The notes beneath the pieces were generated by a model. That model saw only the letters and a program-made list of their open reading frames with translations, was not told the origin of the DNA and did no database searches. 64,000 nucleotides of DNA, taken from the NCBI GenBank assembly GCA_033807775.1, contig CM066312.1, forward strand, positions 30,663,696 through 30,727,695, in the 5' to 3' direction. The translations under genes and the position numbers were made by a program. Shown in pieces: positions 21,578 through 33,180 of the stretch. The stretch's first letter is position 1, and every line of letters begins with the position of its first letter. Source of the stretch: Saussurea involucrata. Its lineage: Eukaryota > Streptophyta > Magnoliopsida > Asterales > Asteraceae.

Positions 21578-22113
21578 CGGTTTATTGGTTCTTTTGTTAT
21601 TGTGGTCTATATTTCGTTTTGTTTTGTTTAATTGTGTCTACTAATCTGTATATATTCTGTGATGGGTGTCGAGTTTTAATGTGTGATTGAGTCCCGGTTT
21701 GGCAATTGTGTAGGGACAAGGGTTTAGTGCGATCGCTCTGCTTTTGTTCTTGTCTTGAAGGTCATGAGATGTTTGTTGTCTTTCAATGTTTAAGCCAACT
21801 GTTGGATGTTCTTCTAGTCCTTAGTTTCTCAATTATTGGGGATGGTGGGCTAAATTAAAACCTTGCTTTGGCTGTACATCTTGGAGTGTTTTAAAAATTG
21901 AAATATAGTTGTTTTTTTATCATGTTAAATTTTGCCAAATGGATTAGTTTCTAATTGGTTAAGTCAATTCTAGTTACGAACATATAAATTAACCTACCAA
22001 TTTCCTTAGAGTTGAGACAAGCATGAGTTCAAACTAGTGATTGGAATCTGGATCGGTTAAGCTACATTAAGCAACCCTATAATGCAAGTCAGTTCTATCA
22101 AAGTCATCCTTTA
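21578..22113. other. 3' flank and intergenic sequence
   Basis: T-rich 3' UTR-like sequence follows the small gene (TTTGTTTTGTTTAATTG and similar). No further gene recognised before the TTA target site of the next element. Confidence 0.55.
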
Positions 22114-23241
22114 GGGTGCGTTTGGCAGGCGGAACAGAACAGAACAGACAGGAACAAGGGCTCTTGTCCCATGTTTGGCATGGCTTAAGGTGGAACAGAA
22201 CAGAACTAAATGGAACAAATGTGGAACACGCGTGTTCCACCAAAAACCCTGGAACAAGATGGAACAGAGTTATTTTTGACCAAAATATCCTTTTCTAAAA
22301 CCTAAATCATCTGATACTTTCTCGCTTCTACCCACGCCCCTCCACGATCGATTCTTCCAACTGCTTCTTCCAGATCGATTCTTCCAATCGATTCCCCCAG
22401 TTGATTCCAATCGATTCTTCCAACCTTCATCTTCACCTTCGATTTGCTTATCTGAAGTCTGAAATCGATTTGCGTATCTGAAGTCTGAAATCGATTTGCC
22501 TATCTGCTGTTTGGATCGATTTTGGATCTGAAATTGCTGCTTCTGAACCACGATTCAAACAAATTTCCAACGAATTTCATAAATCGATGACTTGAAGCTC
22601 GAATCAATGGTTTTCAATTGATCGAAACCTGTTTGTTGTTTGAATATGAGCTATGTCAAACAACAAATCGCCATTGGAAAAGAAAGGAAGCTTTCTGCTG
22701 TTTGGATGCTTCTTTGTTTATGAAAATCGAAAAAAATTCTGCTGTTGGGATGCTTCTTTGTTTCTGAAAATTGATTTTTTTTTGCTGTTTGGATGCTTCT
22801 TTGTTTCTTAAAATCGAATTTTTTTCTGCTGTTTGGAAGCTTATTTGTTGAATAAAAGTGTATTCATTATGTATGTTAAAACACAGAAACAGCTCACTCT
22901 TTGTTTCTGAAAATCGAATTTTTTTCTGCTGTTTGGAAGCTTATTTGTTGAATTAAAGTGTTTGAGAATTCATTATGTATGTTAAAACACAGAAACAGCT
23001 CACTCTTTGTTTCTGAAAATCGAAATTTTTTCTGCTGTTTGGAAGCTTATTTGTTGAATAAAAGTGTTTGAGAATTCATTATGTATGTTAAAACACAGAA
23101 ACAGCTCACTGGGGTAAATTGGTCATTTAATCAATCCTGTTTTGTTCTGTCCCGTTTAGTTATGCTATACCAAACGCCGGACAACTGTCTTGTTCTGTTC
23201 TGTCCTGTCCTGTTCTGACTGTGCTGCAACCAAACGCACCC
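22114..23241. mobile_element. Non-autonomous PIF/Harbinger-type element (1.1 kb)
   Basis: Both ends read GGGTGCGTTTGG inward, and TTA lies directly outside each end (22111-22113 and 23242-23244): the terminal sequence and 3-bp duplication of Tourist/PIF-type elements. Subterminal GGAACAGAACAGAAC repeats occur in opposite orientation on the two sides. The interior has repeated TCGATTCTTCCA words (22360-22420) and a tandem repeat (22801-23110), and no transposase. Confidence 0.85.
22801..23110. repeat. About 105-bp tandem repeat, three copies
   Basis: Units start TTGTTTCT at 22801, 22901 and 23007 and end AACAGCTCACT. The second and third carry an extra GTTTGAGAA-type insertion of about 8 bp relative to the first. 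Diverged shorter copies of the TCTGCTGTTTGGATGCTTC word lie just upstream (22690-22800). Confidence 0.85.
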
Positions 23242-23683
23242 TTAAGCTTGTAATTAAATCCATCTTTTTGGCAACTATCAAAGACCAATCAATAACTAAA
23301 ATTAAGTGACGTCTAATTAGCTTTAAAGTCATCGTAAAAAGTATGGTATTCGTTATAAAAATAGGTTAAAATATGTATTTATCAAATACTCTCACACTTG
23401 GGTCATTGTTTGTCCTGACAATGCCGTGGAGTATCTCCAACAAATATGATAAAATAGAGAAAAATGAGAATATAGCAACATTTTTAATTCAACACTTATG
23501 CTATCTTGTATGCCAAAATAGAAAAAAGAAAAGAGAAGTATTGAAATAAAATGTTTAGGAGAGAAAAAAATAATATTTTATTAATGTATTGATTATTTTA
23601 AGAAAATAACAAATGCTAAAATCTATAAAATAAGATAGTTGCTGAAATTAAAAGTAATATTTTTAGATTTTGACTTTTGGTAT
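23242..23683. other. Intergenic, nothing recognised
   Basis: AT-rich sequence between two transposons with no coding or repeat signal that I can support. Confidence 0.5.
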
Positions 23684-25023
23684 TAGGGGTGTACACGGGT
23701 TGGATTGGCCGGTTTTTGACAATTTTACAACCCAACCCAATTATGGCGGTTTGAAAAATTTCAACCCAACTCAACCCATTCAAAAGTATAACCCAACCCA
23801 ACCCAACCCTTGTGGGTCGTGGCGGGTTGGACGGGTGAGCGGTTTGGTGATATACATAAAGTTCACGATTAAAATACGACAAATAAAAATAAAAATATTC
23901 CCAACAAAGTCATTAGTTATTACAATCATCCAAATATATTAAATCATTGAGTCTTAAACATCAAAAGTGTAAATTGTAGCATCGAATTCACATCCACAAT
24001 CAAGTACGACCGTCTCCGACTCCAATGTTGCATTCTCCTTGAGTTTGTCTACAATTCAAAAACAAAAATTAAGCAATTTATTAAGAATATATATTGTATA
24101 AGCATGAAAAGAAGCATTGTTAAATTTACCTTCTTCAAGAAAGTCATAAGATGCAATTTCATCCAAAAATTCACTTATTTGAATGCCCTCGTTGTTCCAT
24201 TTCAACTAACTTTGTGTGCATACAAGGGCCTCCACCATTTTTGGACTCAAAGAGCTTCTAAATGAGTCTAAAATACGGCCGCTAGTACTAAAGGCGGATT
24301 CGGATGCTACCGTAGATATAGGCATAGCAAGAACATCCCTAGCTATCAAAGGCAAAATGCTATACCTATTAGCATTAACTTTCCACCAAAGTAATACTTC
24401 AAATGATGGAGTATTTGGATTGATAGATTCATCAACCAAATATCCATCAACGTCGTTCATGTTCTCCGATACGTCCATTTGTTGATGTTGCAAAATGATT
24501 CCAACAATTTTCTCCTATGAGATTCTTTTGGTTCATCCTTGGTGGTGAATCTAGTTTGGTAACCTATACACATAGCAAAAAAATATAAACATAAAGTAAA
24601 TAAACGATAACATATTAACATGCATAATAAAATTTTAAAATAATCATGCGTAAAACTAAGTAACTAACCTCACCACCATCTTTACCACCTTTTGAATAAT
24701 GATTGAACAATCGATGAAGCATTTGTTCCACCTTGACAACAAGCTTAGCAACAGTTTGAGTATCATATAAAGACTCAAATATATTATATAATTTGAATAA
24801 ATATATTAATATAATATATATAAATATATTTTTATTAAAATAAAATATTAGCGGCGGGTTGGCGGTTTGGGTTGGGTTGAGTTTTCGTAACCCAATTTCA
24901 ACCCTTATAATTAGTGGTTTAGCGGTTTGGCGGTTCAGAGGTTCGGCGGGTTAGGTTTGATTGGGTTGTTAGTGGGTTGGGTTGGTCGGGTTTCGTGAGT
25001 TGACGATTTTCTGTACACCCCTA
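23684..25023 (-). mobile_element. hAT transposon deletion derivative
   Basis: The ends are TAGGGGTGTACA at the left and TGTACACCCCTA at the right, an inverted repeat typical of plant hAT elements. Subterminal regions carry many GGGTTGGGTTGG-like repeats on both sides (23690-23840 and 24850-25010). The flanks are TTTGGTAT and TTTGGAAC, a diverged 8-bp duplication sharing the first five bases. The interior holds only the C-terminal end of a hAT transposase on the minus strand, so most of the gene, including the zinc finger and catalytic core, is deleted. Confidence 0.82.
24206..24775 (-). pseudogene. hAT transposase C-terminus (dimerisation domain), two exons
   Basis: Reading the minus strand, an exon-like segment at about 24775-24668 encodes a helical piece (VKVEQMLHRLFNHYSKGG) that ends at GAG|GTTAGT. 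After an AT-rich intron (about 24667-24563, acceptor ATGTGTATAG) a second exon continues to 24206. It contains the hAT dimerisation signature: FEVLLWWKVNANRYSILPLIARDVLAMPISTVASESAFSTSGR is its recognisable block, beginning near 24410. This domain mediates transposase multimerisation. Only the C-terminal fifth is left, and it is not expected to be active. Confidence 0.8.
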
Positions 25024-26059
25024 TTTGGAACTGTATTTTAGGGGAAAAAATAGCATAATTGTTGACATGCTCTTTTTTTTTTGGAAAGGAGGCGGCACTC
25101 CTGGCAAAAAAAAACAGAAAAGAAAAAATACACCTAAATGACGAGGGACTCCCTCCCAAAGAAAAGGCAATCCCACCATAAAGGACAAACCCAAAATGAG
25201 GGAAAATAGAGTCAGACGAAGATATGAACACACACATGACTTCATGAACTTAGGATTTGCAAAACAACATCAACTAGTGAGTAATACACAATCAGTTAGA
25301 CACAAGCTAATCTCAAGAACTCTATCACAAATAGGAAAATCCAAACAAACACTCAAATCACTATTGAGGTATAAAAGTGTATCGCTTAAAGTGTCTCTAT
25401 ACTAATATGCACTTACATTAGACTTGAAAATTTTACTCACTGATGCTTAGATTAAAACGATGCATATAAATCAAAAGAATTGTCAGGGTATAACGAGTAA
25501 TCCGACTTTGGGTATGGGAATGATATGTATGGGAAAGAGTGGTTAAAGACCTCAAGCCAAATGGAGAACCTGATTGAACTATCCTTGAAATATAAAGCTA
25601 CATATGCGGATTTTTAGATACATATTCTTTAAAACACATTCCCATTAAATGATATGAAGCAGCGATGGTAAAAATATTTGACCATGTCATCCGTTTTGTC
25701 CTCTTGCTTTATTCTTTTATTGGGGATAATATTCTTTTTCTTATAAATACTTTTTTCTTCTTTTTCTAAAGCGTGTCCATTTTCTTCTTTTCTTTCCGAA
25801 CATATAAGATATGTTTTCTAGCTTACGGGATGCACGGGTATATTCCTTTGACAATTGGTCAATGGGTAGTGTTTGTATATGTTTAAAACTTGGGTAACGA
25901 ATAAAGTAATTTGAGGCTTAAACTTGGTTTCAATTTGGTAAGAATAGCACAAAAGGGTAGACTTATGCTAATTGGATAAAACATAATAAGCAAAAGATGG
26001 TCTTTATCATGTTTATTAGCATGTTAAAATAGTATAATCTTAAAGAGAGATGAGTCAAG
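25024..26059. other. Intergenic, nothing recognised
   Basis: AT-rich sequence with poly-T and poly-A runs near 25070-25130 and no supportable gene. Ends at the likely TCAAG target site of the next LTR. Confidence 0.5.
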
Positions 26060-26893
26060 TGTTGCTCCAAAGAGTATCTACAATAGCAATATTTTGTAGA
26101 GGGGAGAGGGATGGATACAAACACACAATTTTATTTTTCAAATTCTTTTATTGATTATGGAAGAACCAATATAGAATTTACGGGTTGTTGTGGAAACAAG
26201 ATAAGGAAAAATCATAATCTAAACAATCTTAGAATCACTAAGTTTTTTCTTGCACAAAGACAAATTAGAACAAAAGAGAAAAGAATAAGAAAGAAGGTGA
26301 AGGCATAGCGTGGAAGATGGGTCTTCATTGCTATTTACACTCACTGCATTAAATGTACCTAAGAGGGGACAATCCATGTGTCAAGAGATGAATGAGATGC
26401 ATGTCCTTTTGATATGTCAAGCTTTTGGTCGCATGTGAACTGTAAGGCTAAGAGTTGGTAAGAATGATTGGAGACGTAAAACAATTGTACTATGTATCTT
26501 CGTCCTTTTGTGCAAGAGAGCAAGGCAAAATAAATATTGATTAGCAAGAATATTGATCAGTGATAGAGAGATGAATCGCTAAGGATTCTTCAACTATCGG
26601 TGACTCTTGGCAGACTTCACACTTGATATAGACAGCCACGGTATCACTGAATTCCACTTCATATCACGAGTTGACATGTCTCCATGTTCATCTACTTCTT
26701 TGACATCGTTGAAGGTTTCTTCGGCGTCAGTTTTGTCTTCAGGTTTACTTAAGTGTCTATTATAATACATGTTTAGCGATCACTGAATTGACTCAGTGTA
26801 AAGATCACTAGAACCGAAATAATAAAAATAGGCTTAACTAATTTCACGAAGTAAAATGATCATCATCAAATCACTGAGAGAGTTGGATCAACA
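26060..26893 (-). repeat. Diverged SIRE LTR
   Basis: Begins TGTTGCTCCAAAGAGTATC and ends GAGTTGGATCAACA, aligning along its length with the 965-bp LTRs elsewhere (GAATACAAACACACA near 26120, CTGCATTAAATGTACC near 26345, ATCATCAAATCACTGAG near 26866). It is shortened to 834 bp by scattered deletions. The poly-G tract of the young copies is reduced here to mixed GGGGAGAGGG. Confidence 0.75.
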
Positions 26894-27184
26894 ATGTCTT
26901 CATATTTGATGATGACAAAGCAATATAAAGAATATTGCTAGCTGAAGCAGAAAGGAAATGGAACTCATAAAATACTTGTCATGCTTACTATTTTGAGAGA
27001 TATTTTTCCGCATTTAGATGGAGTAAAGTATTTCACTGAAAATTTCATTCATTTATAGAAAAGATTGCAAGTACAATATAAAATTACAATAATTGAGAAG
27101 TACATAACTGAAAGTGTATTTAATTGATTAAACATACAAAGAGAAACTATCAGCTAATATCATAGAAATATATATTCATCGATT

Positions 27185-28322
27185 TCGGCTCCTTCATTTT
27201 TCCTTTTTAGTAGTTCTCTTTTGATCTTCTTATCCATCTCACTTCCGTTCAAATTAGAATCATACCAAAATCGAAGATACTCCAGATGCTTAACAGGACA
27301 AAGATGAAGTTCTAAACATCTCTGAAACCTGTATTACCCTTCCAAGTCTATGAAGATAAGCCCATATCCAGGTTCGAAGCAAACCGTGTTTGGAATGTAA
27401 GGACCTTTGTCTGGCATGTACAAATTCGACATTCATAAGTTAGGTATCTCTACATGGCCAAAGATGTTATCTACTGAGAACTTTGTTTCATGCTCTTTTT
27501 TTAGGAGGGACCATCTTCAGTGTTAAGCTTGCCTCGACGAGTAGTCTTCAGAGGTATAGGAGGGATGTTTTCCAGGGGTGTTAAAAAAAACCGGAAAACC
27601 GAGAAACCGATCCGAACCGCTTGATCCGAAACCGAAAAACCGAAAACTGGAAAAACCGAAAACCGGAAAAACCGAAATCCGAGAAAACCGAAAACCGAGA
27701 AAACCAAGTATTGACGAATCAGTTTCGGTTTTAAGTTATAGGTATCCGTGGGTAACCGATCCGAACCAATATATATAATACAATTAATAATATTATAATT
27801 AATATTAACTATTCATTTTTTGAGTAGTCATCAACCAAATAGTAGATATTTTTAAACAATAAACTTATTTTAATTTCTTGTTCTTGGATTATTTTTATAT
27901 AATTGTTATGATATTGGTTTAAATTTTCTATTTTGATATTATTTTTATATTGCAAATAATTAATTTTTTGATAAATTCGGGTAACCGTGAACCGAACCGC
28001 GGGTAACCGACTAACCGCAGTTCGGTTCGGTTCAGTTTGGTTCAACCCGTGGTTCGGGTAATGTTTTCTGAATGCCTTGATGAATTTCCAACCACTCGTA
28101 GAATCCATACTGGTAGAGAAAAGAAGGATAGTCAATGATGGAATCATGATCATCCTTCCATCCTTTACTCTCCTATAGATGGTGACGTTGGTGATCTTGT
28201 GTTCGATTATTCGGTGTTCCACGTTGTTTCCGCACCAACTTAGTTCTTTCTCCTTTAGTGTCAGCTATTTCCGATTTTCTTGTTCAGCTTCTTTGAGTAA
28301 GAGAGCTTGAGCACTGATAGGA
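27185..28322 (-). pseudogene. Remnant of the SIRE second extra ORF (C-terminal half)
   Basis: On the minus strand, 27480-27185 encodes a segment matching the tail of the ORF at 52143-53168 (a PNTVCFEPGYGLIFIDLEG-like stretch, then a FQRCLELHLCPVKHLEYLRFW-like stretch). A stop lies near the equivalent position of the stop at 52143. The part beyond the hAT MITE (28069-28322) is helical Lys/Glu-rich coding remnant from further upstream in the same ORF. Several stops and frameshifts are present. No known enzymatic domain. Confidence 0.6.
27573..28060. mobile_element. hAT-type MITE with CCGAACCG repeats
   Basis: A perfect 8-bp duplication ATGTTTTC flanks it (27565-27572 and 28061-28068), the size used by hAT elements. 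The left end is CAGGGGTGTTAAAA. Multiple AACCGAAAACCG and GGTTCGGTTCGG words lie in opposite orientation near the two ends, a common hAT subterminal pattern. The right end GGTTCGGGTA does not mirror the left end well, so terminal bases may have decayed. The open frame across the left repeats is an artefact of the repeat. Confidence 0.72.
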
Positions 28323-28334
28323 TTTGAATTTTTG

Positions 28335-30465
28335 TGTAACGCCCTGATTTCGAGTTAGTACAGAAATCGATCTATTAAGAGAAATGGTGGAAATATAATT
28401 TTGGTCTTAAATTCTAGATTTTATAGTCTTGTTGGATGGAGGCGCGGATTTAGCCGCGTGGAAAACCGCCCGGAGCACTGAAACTGCACAAAACGCAATT
28501 TGCAACCCCCATTCTTCATTTCTTCATAACTTTTGCATACCAACTCCGATTTTGTTGATTCAAGTTGCTATGACTTCGTTTTTTAGAGCTCTTCAAGGAT
28601 AGATTTGTTGGTCCCGAAGGCCTATACAAGTTTGTAGAAGGGGGGGGGGGGGTTGAATACAAACACACAGATTTTACTTTTCTAAATTGTTTATTGATAA
28701 ATCATTAACAATTTACAGCTTGTTGCGGAAACAAGATTAAGGATAAACCTAAATCTAAACAAGTTGGAACACTAAGGTTTCTTGCACTAAGAGAGATAAG
28801 GAAATTACTAATAATAACCTATCTTGAGATAAGAGATTGAACTTGTCCAGAGTTAGCAAGTTACTTCAAAAGAAGTGGGTTCATCTCTTTATATACTGCA
28901 TGCATTTAATGCAAGTCAGTATATACTTTACACGTGTCATCAGCTGGTTGGTTGCATGTCATTGACCTTGGTTGACAACCTTAGTAGCCGCATGGATGAA
29001 CAGTGTAGTATCAGAGTGGTTGTACGATTTCAGACAATCGGAGGTTCTTTTCTGACATTTCGTACGGAGTCGTGCAAGGGGGGTTAAGACAAAAGTACTT
29101 TGTACGGAGGACTTCATGATCAGCTTTCGTTGATTCAGCGATTATAATTTTCTATTCAGCGAATGATAAAGTTCAGCGATAGCTGAAGTCTTGTACTTGA
29201 CAATTCACGTTGAGTGGACAAATCTGAGTCTTCGCTGATCCGCATCAGTTCATTAGGAGACTTGTCGCTGGTTCTTGAGCTTGATCTTCGACTTCAGCGT
29301 AGAACCTATGTTGACGTGAAACTTGTCTTCAGGGATCATAAGTAAACAACTAACTTATCAGCGATCATCATAATGACTGAACAGACTCAGAGCATTAATG
29401 ATGAACAGTGTTCGCTGAATGTTTAATTTAAAAGAGCGAGAGTTCCTATCAGCTGTACTGTAAGATCTTAGTACTTATCAGCGATAGTGAAACTCTGATA
29501 CATATTGTTTACTTACAATTTTCACTAAGTATATAAGAGAGGGTCATTATCAAATCACTGAGGGTTTGGATCAACAAGATTATTAGTGTTAAAGTTCATT
29601 TGAAGATTTAAGAGTATTTGGTGGTGGTAAGCTTCTCATTTCTCACCCCTAAACTCTTTCTCTTCTCTCCCAAATCTTTTCCCCTTCTTCCCTCACTAAC
29701 CCTAACTGATTTTGGGGATTTTTCATGGAGATCAAAGTGTTCCTTCTCCATGTTATGCTAGTGGTTTCATCTATTGACGCAAGATCAAGTTTCTATCTTT
29801 AATCCTAGAGATTTTTGGGGTTTTTTAGGTTTTCATCAAAACCTAAGTGGTTTTTGGAAAAATTGCTTGTGGATTCATGTTTCTTCAAGGAAACTCAAGA
29901 TTGCGGTAAAATCTAGGTTTAAAGTTCAAGTTGCTTTGTGAAAACTATGTACATGCCCAAATATGTATTTTGAATAAAAAAATGTGTTTACTTGATAGTT
30001 ATCAACGTGTTGAGTATTTGACAAAGTGTTCATATTTGATAAATCTCATGAAATGCTCATATTTGAATTTTGATATTTTGATGGGTAAATCTCATAAATG
30101 TGTTCTTTTGGTGATTTATTGTACAAGGAGAGTCTATTTGATGATTTACGCATTTTTGGTGTATTTGATTTTATAATCCATTTGGAAATGCATGTTATCG
30201 TGTTATGAGACATTTTGGAAATATACGGGTATGAGTTCATTTGGAAATGGTTTGTCTCAACCAATGATAAGTTTTGGGTTAATCATATCTTTGAGGTATG
30301 TGTTTGCATAAACTCATTTTAAATGCGTTTTATTATTTGAGGACCGTAATTGGTCGGTCAAATGGGTTTTGAGCATTTTAGCTCTGTTTTGACTTAAAAG
30401 AGTCTTGAGGACATTTGTCTGGTTTTAATGGCTCAATGTAGAGCTCCATTTATGTCTTGCATTTA
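28335..30465 (+). mobile_element. Truncated Tekay-type gypsy LTR
   Basis: Begins TGTAACGCCCTGATTTCGAG, an LTR-like start, and contains CT-rich leader sequence (29640-29700), CCCTAACTGATTTTGGGG and simple AT-rich sequence resembling the Tekay LTR at 14362. It is interrupted by a solo SIRE LTR (28606-29576) and stops at about 30465, where SIRE pol sequence begins. No right end (TGTGACA or TGTTACA) is seen. The short open frames in 29931-30176 are not genes. Confidence 0.6.
28606..29576 (-). mobile_element. Solo SIRE LTR inserted in the Tekay LTR
   Basis: 971 bp from TGTTGGTCCCGAAGGCC to GGGTTTGGATCAACA, flanked by a perfect 5-bp duplication AGATT (28601-28605 and 29577-29581). No internal sequence remains, so two LTRs recombined. 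It contains a 13-base G run near 28640, and TATATAAAG (minus strand, near 28890) as a probable promoter. Orientation is minus by comparison with the copy at 50688, where the polypurine tract lies on the right. Confidence 0.9.
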
Positions 30466-31421
30466 TTGCATATTATACTTGTTCAGATATATGTCGATGA
30501 CATTATATTTGAATCCACTAACCCATCTCTCTGTACTCGATTCGCTGAACGAATGAAGAAAGAATATAAGATGAGTATGATGGTTGAACTAACATACTTC
30601 CTTGGGCTTAGAATTGAGCAAAGCGATAAAGGTACATTTATTCACCAAGGTAAGTACGTTAAAGATATGTTGAAAAAGTTTAATCTTACTCAAAGATCAA
30701 CAATGAAAACTCCTATAGCACCTTCGTTGACACTAAACAAGGACCCAAATGGGAAACCTGTTAATGTTACTGCCTATAGAGGAATGATCGGCTCTCTTTT
30801 ATATCTTACAACTAGTCAACCTGATATCATGTATTCTACCTATTCATTTGCACGATATCAATCAGTACCCAAAGAATCACATCTGATCGCTGTAAAGTGA
30901 ATATTCAGACACCCAACCTAGGTCTTTAGTATCCCAAGGACTTAGGGTTCGATCTAACTGCCTATTCAGGTAGTGATTTTGCAGGTTGCAAATTGGATAT
31001 AAAAAGCACCACTGGAGGCTGTCCAATCCTAGGTGGAAAGCTGGTGAGTTGGACAAGTAAAAAGCAAAACTCAGTGTCCACCTCAACCGCTGAAGCTGAG
31101 TATGTAGCTGCTGGTAGTTGTTGTGCTCATGCCTTATGGATGAGAAACTAACTCATAGACTATGACCTTCAGCTATCAAATATTCCTATCTATTGCGACA
31201 TCACTAGTGCCATCGCTATGGCAAACAACCCTATGCTACACTTAAAACCCAAAGACATTGAAATCAGATATCATTTTATCAGAGATCATGTGATGAATAG
31301 AGATTTAAAACTTCATTTTATTCCCACTGACTATCAGCTCGTTGATATCTTTACCAAACCTCTTGTTGAGACAAGATTCAACTTTCTCATCAGTGAGCTT
31401 GGAATGCTAAACCGTGAATAA
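30466..31421 (+). pseudogene. SIRE copia pol 3' end: reverse transcriptase and RNase H
   Basis: The frame begins inside reverse transcriptase (ILVQIYVDDIIF, with the catalytic YVDD at about 30487), runs through FLGLRIEQ and YRGMIGSLLYLT, and stops at 30898. RNase H then continues in other frames (SGDFAGCKLDIKSTTG-like near 30975, STAEAEYVAAGSCC near 31085, ANNPMLH and HFIRDHVM, DIFTKPLVETRF), with a further stop near 31149. The pol gene normally ends GMLN plus a short tail, as here at 31421. It is a 5'-truncated, dead copy, closely related to the RNase H at 63519-64000 on the other strand. Confidence 0.85.
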
Positions 31422-31506
31422 CTCTTTAGTGGTCAACTATTACATCAATGATTAAGATTTTATATTTGACAGTCATCTCTTGATCTATGAATAAATGTTC
31501 TCTGAT

Positions 31507-31518
31507 CATCAGGTATGT
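31507..31518 (+). promoter_or_regulatory. Splice-donor-like site after SIRE pol
   Basis: ATCATCAG|GTATGT lies 91 bp after the pol stop codon, a near-consensus plant splice donor. The SIRE copy on the other strand has ATATCAAG|GTATGT at the equivalent place (63418/63417). The SIRE fragment inserted at 31519 cuts the putative intron immediately after the donor. Confidence 0.5.
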
Positions 31519-33014
31519 TGTTGGTCCTATAGGGTTATACAAGTTAGTTTGTAAAAGGGGAGGGGGTTGAATACAAACACACAAGAGTTTATAGTTTCTA
31601 AATTGTTTATTAATAAATCAGAACAATTTACAGCTTGTTGCGGAATAAGATTAAGTACTTGACCTAATCTAAACAAAGTATGAGAATCACTAAGAATTCT
31701 TGCACTAAGAATAAAAAAGAGAGAAGTTAAGAAAACTAAGGATAATTTTCTTAAGGCACTAAGTAGTTTAGGGATAGCCACCTTCAAAATGAAGGCATTC
31801 CTCCTATTTATACTACATGCATTTAATGCATGTCAGGAGGACTTTACACGTGTCAACACTTGGTTGGTTGCATGATTCTGACTTTTGCAAACATGCTTTT
31901 GGCCGTATGATGAACAGTGTAGTTGGCAGAGTGATTTGTACGATTCTGGATAAAGGCATGTCCCTATGACAAATTGTTCAAAAGTGTGCAAGGAGATAAG
32001 ACAAACGTTTCTTGTAGAACAGGCTTCATGATCAGCGATCGCTGTCTTTGATTTCAGCGATGAACTTCCGTTGTCGCGAAATTTGTCTTCAGGGATTACA
32101 AATAAACATTTACAGATAATTAATCAGTGATCATCAGCGAAACTAAACAAGCTCATTTATCACTGATGTACATTTATCACTAAGGAACAATTACGAGCAG
32201 TGTTTCACTAAGTGATTCTAAGGGTCATCATCAAATCACTGAAGGGTTTGGATCAATAATCTCCCCCTATTTGATGATGACAAAGCAACATAAGAAAATT
32301 GCTAAGTTAAAAACATAAGGATGAAAAGGACTCATAAGTTCGTGTCCCATTTACTGTTTTCAGGGATCTTTTTAAGTACTGATGGAGTAAAGTACTTCAT
32401 TGAATTTTTTCATTACTTCGTAAAATAGATTACAAGGGAAGTTGAAAAAATATAAGTACAATGAAATAAATACAAGTACTGAAAGTTTACACCTAATAAA
32501 TAGAAGAATTCAAGGAGATCTATCAGTTAGAGTGGTTCATCTTTGAAGAGTAGTTCATCGAAGGCACTCGTCTCTAGGATCATCCAATCAGGGACAACTT
32601 CACCCTTTTGTCTTCTGATTTTTGCTTCGTTTAGCACCTGGGTTTTGAAGTAGAGTCATAGTCTTGATTTGTTGCACCAGTAGATGAGGTCTCTTAGATG
32701 GTTCACTGGGCTGATGGGTAGTTCGGAGTAACGTTGAAAGCGCATGATACCATTCCAGTCTAAAAAATGATACCATAGGGTTCACTGATCACTTCACCAA
32801 GGATGAAAGGTTCATCTGGTGGCAGTGTGAGGGTTAAGGCTGATACCATAGGGTTCACTGATCACTGCTTCCCTTGAGAATTTGATTCCGGTTTCATTTC
32901 GTATAGCATGCCCTGAGGATGAGGATGCACGTTTCTTCTTAGCAGGTCTTTGGTTTTGTTGAAGAGCTGGAGGAGGAGGCTAGTCGACCACTGAGGAGAC
33001 TCTGTCGATCAGCT
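31519..33014 (-). mobile_element. SIRE copia 3' end, truncated
   Basis: Starts TGTTGGTCCTATAGGG. A shortened LTR (to about 32258, where GGATCAATA replaces GGATCAACA) is followed by the inverted polypurine tract ATCTCCCCCT and by non-coding and ORF sequence matching 51650-52440 of the better-preserved copy. The matching ends at about 33014 where another element begins. The left 5 bases TATGT would be its target duplication. Coding remnants at 32520-33010 (minus strand) correspond to the end of the second extra ORF and are broken. A stretch of about 30 bp (GATACCATAGGGTTCACTGATCAC) is present twice, at 32770 and 32840. Confidence 0.78.
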
Positions 33015-33178
33015 TGTTTAGCCTAATTGTTTAGGTTAATCGTCCATTAACTATTGTAATTGTACTATTGAATTCTCTGAATGGTTATGAAATAGATGGA
33101 TGGCAAATTGAAATCATATTGTTCTTATTGATTATTTGTTCGTGATTTCTACTGTATTGCACTAATCTGGGATCCACA
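33015..33178 (+). repeat. 5' LTR (short or truncated) of the plus-strand SIRE-lineage element
   Basis: TGTTTAGCCTAATTG to GGGATCCACA, TG...CA, directly followed by AT and the primer-binding site. At 164 bp it is short for the lineage: either the left part is missing or this is a reduced LTR. The partner LTR would lie beyond the window. Confidence 0.55.
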
Positions 33179-33180
33179 AT

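Larger units (their letters stand above)
26060..28322 (-). mobile_element. Old SIRE-type copia 3' end: LTR plus downstream-ORF remnant
   Basis: Plus-strand order is LTR (26060-26893), a decayed polypurine site, then the tail of the second extra ORF. This matches, in the same order, the better-preserved copy that begins at 50688. On the minus strand it is the 3' end of a SIRE element, truncated at about 28322 where a gypsy LTR begins. A hAT MITE interrupts it at 27573-28060. It is the most diverged SIRE copy in the window and so probably the oldest. Confidence 0.72.

Noticed and set aside
27578..27778. ORF rich in Lys/Pro/Asn/Arg repeats
   Set aside because: It is the translation of AACCGAAAACCG subterminal repeats of the hAT MITE.
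29931..30176. 81-codon Cys/Tyr-rich ORF
   Set aside because: AT-rich LTR sequence, no recognisable domain, no promoter or splice context.
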